Positions 8,126-14,599 of a DNA stretch of 44,048 nucleotides are shown in pieces. Source of the DNA: Thermodesulfobacteriota bacterium (GTDB lineage: Bacteria; Desulfobacterota; Deferrisomatia; Deferrisomatales; JACRMM01). The DNA lies in NCBI GenBank assembly GCA_040756475.1, contig JBFLZB010000014.1:1-44048 (forward strand), given 5' to 3'. Position 1 is the stretch's first letter; the number at the start of each line of letters is the position of its first letter. The position numbers and the translations under genes are program-made. The notes under the pieces are model-generated. The model ran no database searches and was not told the origin of the DNA. It saw nothing but the letters and a program-made list of their open reading frames with translations.

Positions 8126-8364
8126 GGAAGGCCCTCCCCCCAGCGCTCCGTCACCAGGGGCATCTCGGCGGCGAGGGCGCCGAGGACTCCTTCCAGCTCG
8201 CTGCGCAGCCCGGCGCTCGTCAGAAGGCGCACCCGGCCCAGACCGCCCGGAAGGGTCGTGGCGACACAAAGCCCCTCGTAGGCTTCCAGCGTGTAGCGCA
8301 GGCGCACGAGGTCCGGCACCGGCACGCGGCAGACCACCCACACCTCCCCCGCGTCCGGGGCCAT
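8122..8364 (-). CDS. DUF4911-like small protein
   Basis: This 80-residue protein resembles the DUF4911 family, whose function is unknown. The signature region is VPVPDLVRLRYTLEAYEGLCVATTLPGG, split here by eye into an RLRYTLEAYEGL helix and a following strand. No signal peptide or membrane segment is present. The ATG is fixed by AAGGAGGGACCC; a longer in-frame ATG at 8394 lacks such a site. It is the first gene of the three-gene operon with acyP and cbiA, and its TGA overlaps the acyP GTG. A ligand-binding or regulatory role for the fold is only a guess. Confidence 0.65.
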   Translation of the reverse strand: MAPDAGEVWVVCRVPVPDLVRLRYTLEAYEGLCVATTLPGGLGRVRLLTSAGLRSELEGVLGALAAEMPLVTERWGEGLP

Positions 8365-8464
8365 GGGTCCCTCCTTTCCCGCCTGCAAGGGCAAGCCGCG
8401 TGTCTACCACACGGCACACCGCACCACAAGGAAGGCGTGCGTCCAGGAACCACCCGCTTTCTTC

Positions 8465-8502
8465 GGACCACCCGGGGCCGCGGTCCGGGCCGCGGGTGGT
8501 CC
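8465..8502. promoter_or_regulatory. Inverted repeat between divergent genes
   Basis: GGACCACCCG (8465-8474) is perfectly complementary to CGGGTGGTCC (8493-8502), with an 18-nt GC-rich loop that can pair further. It lies in the 215-bp region between the DUF4911 gene and the hydrolase at 8580. It may be an operator, or a leader hairpin for the hydrolase mRNA. The strand of action cannot be decided. Confidence 0.4.
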
Positions 8503-8579
8503 TCTTCGGGCGGCCCCTGGTATCCTATCCCCTCGTCGCCCGGGCACACGAAGGGATCTCGACGCGAAAGGAGGATCGA

Positions 8580-9356
8580 GTGGGCGAGCAACAGCACCCC
8601 CAGGCTCGGGAATCCGGCAACCCGCAAGGGCGCGCCCTGGTGCTGGTCCACGGGGCCGGGGGCGACCGGAAGCTGTGGGGAACCGTGGACCGCCGATTGC
8701 GCGCCGCGGGAATCCCGAGCCTGGCCCTCGATCTGCCCGGCCACGGCCGGGCGCCGGGGCCGGGGCGCGACTCGGTGGGTGCCTATGCGGACTTCCTGGA
8801 GACCGCCCTGGGCCAGGGGGGGATCGGCGAGTACGCAGTGGCCGGGCACTCCCTGGGAGGAGCCGTCGCCCTGACCCTTGCGGTGCGAGAGCCCCCTGGT
8901 CTACGGGGGATCGCGGCGGTCTCCACCGGCGCCCGCCTCCCCGTGGACCCCAGGATCCTCAAGGGGACGCTCGCCGCGTTTTCGTGCACCGTGGAGAACC
9001 TGGCTCGGTTCTGCTTCGCCCGGGGCACCGCCGAGGAGCTGCTGCGCGAGGCGGCCCGCACCATGGCCGCTCCCGGACCGGAGGTGGTGCACGGCGACTT
9101 CGTGGCCTGCGCCAACTACGGGCTCTCGGACCGGGAGCTGGCGGGCATCGGGGTGCCGGCCGAGGTGGTATGCGGCGACATCGACGTGCTCACCCCGCTC
9201 CCCCTCTCCCAGGAGTTGGCCGCCAAGATCCCCGGAGCCCAGCTCACCCGCATCCCGGGCTGCGGACACATGCCGCTCCTGGAAGCGCCCGAAGCCCTCG
9301 CGGACGCCCTCGCACGCCTGTGGTACCGCTGCTTCGGGGAGGAGACTTCCCCATGA
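8580..9356 (+). CDS. Alpha/beta-fold hydrolase
   Basis: This 258-residue soluble alpha/beta hydrolase has an oxyanion-hole motif VHGAGGD, the nucleophile S91 in GHSLGG, an acid in CGDIDVLTP and the histidine in GCGHMPLLEAP. The pattern is that of the lipase/esterase-like group, and the substrate cannot be inferred. The GTG start is chosen from the strong AAAGGAGGATCGA site directly upstream; the frame upstream of it is open but has no such site. Its TGA overlaps the ATG of the DUF1614 gene by 4 nt, so the two are probably translated together. Confidence 0.88.
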   Translation: MGEQQHPQARESGNPQGRALVLVHGAGGDRKLWGTVDRRLRAAGIPSLALDLPGHGRAPGPGRDSVGAYADFLETALGQGGIGEYAVAGHSLGGAVALTLAVREPPGLRGIAAVSTGARLPVDPRILKGTLAAFSCTVENLARFCFARGTAEELLREAARTMAAPGPEVVHGDFVACANYGLSDRELAGIGVPAEVVCGDIDVLTPLPLSQELAAKIPGAQLTRIPGCGHMPLLEAPEALADALARLWYRCFGEETSP

Positions 9357-10021
9357 TCCACTTTCCTTTCGCCCTGGCCTTCTCCCTGGTCCTGGCCGGG
9401 CTCCTCGCCTTCGCGTTCGCCCTGGTGCAGGTGGGGCTCCTGGGCGCCGCCTTCGAGCGGCTGGGGCTCGCTCCGGGGGTCGTCCCCCTGGTGCTCCTGG
9501 CGAGCCTCCTGGGAAGCGGGATCAACATCCCGGTGCGGCGGCTCGCCGGCCCCTGCCGGCCGGTTCAGGGGCACCTGCTGGGCCTGCCCTCCCGGTTCCG
9601 CCTGCGGGACCCGGGGTGCCGCACCCAAACCCTGCTCGCCGTAAACCTGGGGGGAGCAGTCATCCCTTCTCTCCTGTCCCTGTACCTCCTCGGCCACGCC
9701 CTGAACCCCGTGGGCTACCTGCTCGCGACCGCCGCCGTAACCTGGGTGGTGCACCGGCTCGCCCGCCCCGTCCCCGGGTTCGGCATCGCGGTCCCCCTGT
9801 TCATCCCGCCGCTGGCCGCCGCTGCGGCGGCGCTACTCCTGGCGCCCGGTGAATCGGCCGCGGCGGCCTATGTGGCGGGCACCCTGGGGTGCCTGCTGGG
9901 GGCCGACCTCCTGCATCTGCGGCAGATCCCCATTCTGGGGGCCCCGGTGGCCTCCATCGGTGGAGCCGGCACCTTCGACGGGGTCTTCCTCACGGGAATT
10001 CTCGCGGTCTTCCTCGCCTGA
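9353..10021 (+). CDS. DUF1614 integral membrane protein
   Basis: The 222-residue product has about six hydrophobic segments. It carries the features of DUF1614 membrane proteins: LLGSGINIPV after the first two segments, and GGAGTFDGVFLTGILAV near the C-terminus. No function is known for the family. The start overlaps the hydrolase stop codon as ATGA. The conserved NIP and GAGTFDG motifs lie at membrane boundaries, which would suit a transporter or membrane enzyme, but this is inference. Confidence 0.82.
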   Translation: MIHFPFALAFSLVLAGLLAFAFALVQVGLLGAAFERLGLAPGVVPLVLLASLLGSGINIPVRRLAGPCRPVQGHLLGLPSRFRLRDPGCRTQTLLAVNLGGAVIPSLLSLYLLGHALNPVGYLLATAAVTWVVHRLARPVPGFGIAVPLFIPPLAAAAAALLLAPGESAAAAYVAGTLGCLLGADLLHLRQIPILGAPVASIGGAGTFDGVFLTGILAVFLA

Positions 10022-10101
10022 CCGATCCTGACCCCGCGCACGGCGGTGCGGCGCGCGACGGGTCCTTCCGGTGCCTGGACGACCCGACCGGTGGGACGTG
10101 G

Positions 10102-10127
10102 CGCCTTCTGGCACCGCACAGAAGGCG
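10102..10127 (+). terminator. Possible terminator after the hydrolase-DUF1614 pair
   Basis: CGCCTTCTG (10102-10110) and CAGAAGGCG (10119-10127) form a perfect 9-bp stem with an 8-nt loop, 80 bp after the DUF1614 stop. There is no T-run, so rho-independent activity would be weak. Confidence 0.35.
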
Positions 10128-10149
10128 AGTCACAGGACCTTGCGGACGG

Positions 10150-10178
10150 TTGTTCCCGGACCCCTCCTCCCCTATCAT
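10150..10178 (+). promoter_or_regulatory. Candidate promoter for the SNF2 helicase gene
   Basis: TTGTTC (10150-10155) and TATCAT (10173-10178) are 17 bp apart. The -10 box overlaps an ATG at 10177 that could otherwise be taken as the gene start, which favours the ATG at 10219. Confidence 0.4.
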
Positions 10179-10218
10179 GGGCGGTTGGCCCGACCCGCTC
10201 CCCAGTTCCCAGGGCACC

Positions 10219-13200
10219 ATGGAACCCACCTGGACCCATCCCCGCGACATCCTGGCGTCCTTCGAGCGCACCGCCCCGGCGGAGGAGCGCAGCCGGGGGG
10301 CCGCCCTCTGGCAGGAACGCCGCGTCCGCCTCACCGACGAAGGGAGGATGACGGGGCGCCTGCACCTGACGGGCACGGTAGCCGACAGCGGGGGAACAAT
10401 GCACCGGGTCTCGGTCTCGGTGCTCCCGACCCGGCTCGAGGCCCGCTGCGACTGCTCCGGAAGCGGCTGGCCCTGCGCCCACGTGCTCGCCCTGGTCCGA
10501 AACTGGGCCGAGGGCGAAGGTGCCCTCCGGGCCCGTAGCCGGCAGTGGCGGCCCCTCCTCCAAGCGCTCGCGCCCACCCGTGCCCTGCGCCTGCCGCTGC
10601 CAGGCCAGGACGTGGTGATCCACTGGCTCGACCTGCGGCGCGAGGGAGGGGCTTCGTGGACCCTGGTGCTCTCCTGGCGGCTCCATCGATTCACGAGCCG
10701 CGGCATCGGCCGGGGGCGCATCCTGACCCGGGACCGGCTCACCCAGGCCCCCCCGGCCTGCCTAACCCGGGAAGACGAGGCGGTGGTGGCCGCCCTGGGG
10801 AGCCCTGGGGTTGCCCCAGACCCGCTGCGCCCGCCGGCCCAGGGCGCGGTAGAGGTGGGGCCGGACCGGGCGGACCGGGTCCTGCGGGCCCTGAGCCGGG
10901 CCGGCGAGGTGCGCTGGGTCGCGGACGGCGCGCCCGCCGCCGTCTCCACGCGGCCGGTGACCCTCGCCCTGGGGCTGGAACCCACGGGCACCGGCCTGGA
11001 ACTGCGCCTGGGGTGGCGCGAGCTGGACGGTGCTGCCTGGGAACCCGCCCATCTGCGGGTCGTGGCCTCCGTGCCCCCCTGGGTGGAGGATGCAGGAGAG
11101 GTACGGCCGGTCCTCGGTCCCGAGGACTCCGAGGCGTTGGCCTCGCTGGCCGAGCGGCGTCTCCACGTGCCCGAGGCGGACTTCCCGGTCTTCTTCGGGA
11201 GCACGGTGCCCGAGCTCGAGAGCCGGGGCGTGGTCGTGGACTCCCCGGACCTGGGGGATCGGTCCTTTCTGGTCCGAGAGGCCGCGGCTCCCCGGCTCTA
11301 CCTCTCGGAAGAGGGCGGAGCCCTGGTGGCGACCCTGCGGTTTGGTTACGGGGACTTCGAGGTGGCGGCCGAGAACCCCGAGCCCGTGCTCCGGGTGGGC
11401 ACGGGCGGTGAGCGCACCCTGCTGCGGCGCGACCTGGAGGCCGAGTTCCGGTGTGCGGTGCGGTTGCGTACCCTGGGATTCGCGGCCGTGGAGCCCGGGC
11501 GGTTCGAGATCGCAGGCGACGCGGCCCTGGACTTCGTCCACCGGGACCTGGAAGACCTGAGCCGCGAGTGGGCGGTCTTCGGCCGCGACGGTCTCAAGCG
11601 CCACCGGGTCACCCCGGCAGGCCCGGCCCTGCGGATTCGCCTCTCGGCGGGGGTGGACTGGCTGGATCTGGACCTGGAGGCCGAAGCGGGCGGGGAGACC
11701 CTGCCGAGCCAGGACCTGCTGCGCGCCCTGAAGCGGGGCGGCCGATACGTGCGCCTGGGCAACGGCGCCCACGCCCTGCTCCCCGAAGACTGGGGGCGCC
11801 GGGTGGGCTCCGCCCTGGAGACCCTGGGGACCCGGGGCCGGCGGCTCCCCCTGCACCTGGCCCCCGTGGTCCAGGAACTCCTCGAGGGGGCCGACGGCTG
11901 GGAGGTGGTGGGGCGGCCGGCTTGGGAGCAGGTGACCGCTGCCCTGGCAGGAGGGGACGGCGAACCCGGGGGCGCACCCCCCGACCCCGTACCGGCGGGC
12001 CTTCGCGCCACCCTGCGCCCCTACCAGGTGGAGGGGTACCGGTGGCTGCGGCGCCTCGGGCGGCTGGGGCTCGGAAGCATCCTGGCCGACGACATGGGGC
12101 TGGGAAAGACCGTACAGGCCCTGGCCCTGCTGCTGGCCGAAGCCGAACAGGGCCGGGGGCCGACCCTGGTGGTTGCGCCCACTTCGGTGGTGCCCAACTG
12201 GGAGGCCGAGGCCGCCCGGTTTGCCCCGTCGCTCCGGGTGGTGCGCTACCACGGGGCCGAGCGCCGGGAGCGCGCGGCGGACCTGGGGGCGTGCGACCTG
12301 GCGGTCACGAGCTACGCCATCCTGCGCCGCGATGGGGCGCAACTCGGGCAGATCGCTTGGAACTACGTGATCCTCGACGAGGCCCAGGCCATCAAGAACG
12401 CCGCCACCCAGACGGCGAGGGCCGCGGAAGCCCTCGGGAGCCGGTGCCGGCTGGCGCTGACCGGCACCCCCCTGGAGAACCACCTGGGAGAGCTGTGGAG
12501 CCACTTCCACTTCCTGGCTCCGGGCCTGCTGGGCACCGAGAGGGCGTTCGCGCGGCGCTTTGCCCGGCCGATCCTCCGGGGCGACGAAGCTGCCCGAGAA
12601 GCGCTGCGGCACCGCATCCGGCCCTTTCTGCTCCGGCGCCTCAAGTCCGAGGTGGCCCGGGACCTCCCCGAAAAGGTGGAGAGCGTGCTCCTGTGCGAGA
12701 TGGGGGAGGAGCAGGAGAGGCTCTACCGCACCCTGCTCCGGGCCAGTCGCGACCGGGTGCTCCGGGAGGTGCGGGAGCAGGGCATCTCCAGGGCTCGCTT
12801 CTCCGTGCTGGAGGCGCTCCTGCGCCTGCGTCAGGCGTGCAGCGTGCCCGCCATTCTGCCGGGGGGCGTCGGCGAGGGAATCCCCTCGGCCAAGCTCGAC
12901 CTCCTGCGCGAGTTCGTCGCCGAGGTGGTGGAGGAAGGCCATCGGGTCCTCCTGTTCAGCCAATTCGTCAAGGTTCTGGGCGTGCTGCGCCAGTGGCTCG
13001 AGGAAGCGGGAATCGCCCACCTGTACATGGACGGCCACACCCGGGACCGGGAAGAGCGGGTGCGCCGGTTCCAGGAGGACGACTCCGTCAAGGTATTCCT
13101 CGTGAGCCTCAAGGCCGGGGGCACGGGGCTCAACCTCACCGGCGCCGACTACGTCATCCTGGCCGATCCCTGGTGGAACCCGGCCGTGGAGACCCAGGCC

Positions 13201-13395
13201 ACCGACCGCACCCACCGCATCGGCCAGACCCGAAAGGTCTTCGCCTACAAGCTCATCACGAAGGGCACGGTGGAAGAGAAGGTGCTCGCCCTCCAGGAGC
13301 GCAAACGCCGCCTCACCGACGATCTGGTCCGCTCCGAGCGGGCCTGGGCGGAAACTCTCTCTCCCGAGGACCTGGAGGCCCTGTTCGAGGAATGA
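10219..13395 (+). CDS. SWIM zinc-finger SNF2-family DNA-dependent ATPase
   Basis: This roughly 1058-residue protein has the architecture of bacterial SWI2/SNF2 ATPases. An N-terminal SWIM zinc finger (CDCSGSGWPCAH, from about residue 77) is followed by a long middle region and then the helicase core. Core motifs include Walker A in DDMGLGKT (about residue 625), DEAQAIK (motif II), TGTPLENHLGELWS (motif III), LFSQF, and the C-terminal motifs LKAGGTGLNLT and THRIGQTRKV. It would translocate on double-stranded DNA to remodel protein-DNA or RNA polymerase complexes, as for RapA-like relatives. I chose ATG 10219 over 10177 because a promoter -10 box overlaps the earlier one. Its TGA overlaps the ATG of the next gene. 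Confidence 0.93.
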   Translation: MEPTWTHPRDILASFERTAPAEERSRGAALWQERRVRLTDEGRMTGRLHLTGTVADSGGTMHRVSVSVLPTRLEARCDCSGSGWPCAHVLALVRNWAEGEGALRARSRQWRPLLQALAPTRALRLPLPGQDVVIHWLDLRREGGASWTLVLSWRLHRFTSRGIGRGRILTRDRLTQAPPACLTREDEAVVAALGSPGVAPDPLRPPAQGAVEVGPDRADRVLRALSRAGEVRWVADGAPAAVSTRPVTLALGLEPTGTGLELRLGWRELDGAAWEPAHLRVVASVPPWVEDAGEVRPVLGPEDSEALASLAERRLHVPEADFPVFFGSTVPELESRGVVVDSPDLGDRSFLVREAAAPRLYLSEEGGALVATLRFGYGDFEVAAENPEPVLRVGTGGERTLLRRDLEAEFRCAVRLRTLGFAAVEPGRFEIAGDAALDFVHRDLEDLSREWAVFGRDGLKRHRVTPAGPALRIRLSAGVDWLDLDLEAEAGGETLPSQDLLRALKRGGRYVRLGNGAHALLPEDWGRRVGSALETLGTRGRRLPLHLAPVVQELLEGADGWEVVGRPAWEQVTAALAGGDGEPGGAPPDPVPAGLRATLRPYQVEGYRWLRRLGRLGLGSILADDMGLGKTVQALALLLAEAEQGRGPTLVVAPTSVVPNWEAEAARFAPSLRVVRYHGAERRERAADLGACDLAVTSYAILRRDGAQLGQIAWNYVILDEAQAIKNAATQTARAAEALGSRCRLALTGTPLENHLGELWSHFHFLAPGLLGTERAFARRFARPILRGDEAAREALRHRIRPFLLRRLKSEVARDLPEKVESVLLCEMGEEQERLYRTLLRASRDRVLREVREQGISRARFSVLEALLRLRQACSVPAILPGGVGEGIPSAKLDLLREFVAEVVEEGHRVLLFSQFVKVLGVLRQWLEEAGIAHLYMDGHTRDREERVRRFQEDDSVKVFLVSLKAGGTGLNLTGADYVILADPWWNPAVETQATDRTHRIGQTRKVFAYKLITKGTVEEKVLALQERKRRLTDDLVRSERAWAETLSPEDLEALFEE

Positions 13396-14030
13396 GCCGC
13401 CCCCCCAGCCACCCCGCGACGATGGGCCCCCCCACACCCCGGCGGCGCACGCGTTCCCTCCGGGGATGGAGGGCCTGGGTGCTCTGGCTTGCCCTGGCGG
13501 CGGCCACCCCCGCCGGTGCGACGGGCGCCGAGACGTACCTCACGGTCTTCGGGGGCATGGCCTCCAAGGGCGACATCTGGCAGACGACGGGCTTCAAAGC
13601 CGGGGCCTTCGAGAGCTACCTTGCGGGCGTCGCCCTCGCCCGCACCGTGGCCCGGCACGGGGAGTGGGCGCGCTGGGAGGCGGAGGTGCAGGCAGTCAAG
13701 CACATGGGCATGCAAACCCACCTGGAGGGCGTGGGCCTGGTGCTCCTGCGCTGGCGCGCCTTCCCGTGGGGCAGGTACCTGCCCACCAGCCTGGCGGTGG
13801 GTGACGGCCTCTCCTACTGCACCCGGGAGCCCGAGGTGGAGATCCGGCGACAGGGGCGCTCGACCCGCCTTCTCAACTACCTGCTCTTCGAGATCACCGT
13901 GGCCCTGCCCGGGGCAGAGCGGTGGAGCCTCTCGCTGCGCCAGCACCACCGCTCGGGCATCTTCGGAATCTTCGACGGCATGCACGGGGGCTCGGACTTC
14001 TGGGTCGCCGGAGTGCGCCGGGAGTTCTGA
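13392..14030 (+). CDS. PagL-like outer-membrane lipid A deacylase / acyloxyacyl hydrolase-type barrel
   Basis: The 212-residue product has a twin-arginine-rich N-terminus ([11 protein letters not shown]) followed by a signal sequence ending near ATPAGATGA. Amphipathic beta strands and a C-terminal phenylalanine suggest an outer-membrane barrel. Near the C-terminus [12 protein letters not shown] matches the HxSNAG-type segment of PagL, in which His and Ser two residues apart are catalytic. PagL removes the 3-O acyl chain from lipid A. The asparagine of the PagL motif is missing here, so the assignment is at superfamily level. The ATG overlaps the helicase stop codon by 4 nt; that coupling of a DNA ATPase with an envelope enzyme is odd. 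Translation may start at the second ATG (13422). Confidence 0.5.
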   Translation: MSRPPSHPATMGPPTPRRRTRSLRGWRAWVLWLALAAATPAGATGAETYLTVFGGMASKGDIWQTTGFKAGAFESYLAGVALARTVARHGEWARWEAEVQAVKHMGMQTHLEGVGLVLLRWRAFPWGRYLPTSLAVGDGLSYCTREPEVEIRRQGRSTRLLNYLLFEITVALPGAERWSLSLRQHHRSGIFGIFDGMHGGSDFWVAGVRREF

Positions 14031-14155
14031 CTGGGCTGACCGTCGGGCGCGACGGGTGGGCCGTCTCCGGCGGACTCGCGTTCCGGCGGGCTTGCCCAGC
14101 CGGGCCGCTCTTCCGTATCCTTTCCCCCCCAACACCCCCCTCCGGAGGGCCATCC

Positions 14156-14347
14156 ATGGACTGCACCCAGAAAGCCAATGCCGCCAACTGCCCGTGCACC
14201 TACACGTCGTGCAGCAAGCGGGGCGCCTGCTGCCAGTGCGTGGCCTACCACCGGTCCCGCAACGAGATGGTGGCGTGCTACTTCACCCCGGAAGCCGAAC
14301 GCACCTATGACCGCTCCATGAGGGCCTTTCTCGCCCAGCACCGGTAG
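14156..14347 (+). CDS. Cysteine-rich DUF6485 protein
   Basis: This 63-residue protein has nine cysteines, in an order typical of DUF6485: [20 protein letters not shown] and an isolated cysteine in VACYF. The C-terminal segment [10 protein letters not shown] is also family-like. The cysteines probably bind a metal such as zinc or an iron-sulfur cluster, but no function has been shown for the family to my knowledge. There is no signal peptide. The ATG follows CGGAGGGCCATCC. The gene stands alone and is followed by hairpins that could terminate it. Confidence 0.8.
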   Translation: MDCTQKANAANCPCTYTSCSKRGACCQCVAYHRSRNEMVACYFTPEAERTYDRSMRAFLAQHR

Positions 14348-14373
14348 CCACACCCTCCCTCGCGTCTGCCCTC

Positions 14374-14433
14374 GGGGGGCTTCGCCCCCGCCCGAGCGCC
14401 GGCCCTCCCCCGGAACCGGGCGCCTTCCGGGGG
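14374..14433 (+). terminator. Tandem terminator-like hairpins after the DUF6485 gene
   Basis: The first is a GGGGGC/GCCCCC hairpin at 14375-14389. The second pairs CCCCCGGAA (14407-14415) with TTCCGGGGG (14425-14433) and is followed by GGTTCTT. Together they follow the DUF6485 stop by 30-80 bp. Confidence 0.5.
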
Positions 14434-14474
14434 GGTTCTTCCGATTGTGTCCCGTTTCGCCTAATGCTCCCGGT

Positions 14475-14488
14475 ATATCGTCCGATAT
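14475..14488. promoter_or_regulatory. Small palindrome, possible operator
   Basis: ATATCG and CGATAT are separated by 2 bp in a short AT-rich patch 110 bp upstream of the haem-domain protein gene. The symmetry could reflect a regulator site, but there is no second copy to support it. Confidence 0.25.
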
Positions 14489-14549
14489 GGACGGAAGAAG
14501 GTTTGGGCGCCCTAGGGGGGCGGCGCCCGTTTCCGCGTCCCCTGTGACC

Positions 14550-14580
14550 GCGGAGGCACGGCTCCGGGCCGTGCCTCCGC
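14550..14580 (+). promoter_or_regulatory. 12-bp perfect hairpin just upstream of the start codon at 14600
   Basis: GCGGAGGCACGG (14550-14561) pairs with CCGTGCCTCCGC (14569-14580) around a 7-nt loop. The 3' side ends 19 nt before the ATG of the haem-domain gene, so in mRNA the stem would sit beside the ribosome binding region. No T-run follows, so a leader element is as likely as a terminator. Confidence 0.5.
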
Positions 14581-14599
14581 CACCGTCTTCGCGAGAGCC

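Noticed and set aside
8365-8579. Cobalamin riboswitch upstream of the cbiA operon
   Set aside because: I saw no B12-box-like GCCACTG element in the leader of the DUF4911 gene; only a simple inverted repeat is present.
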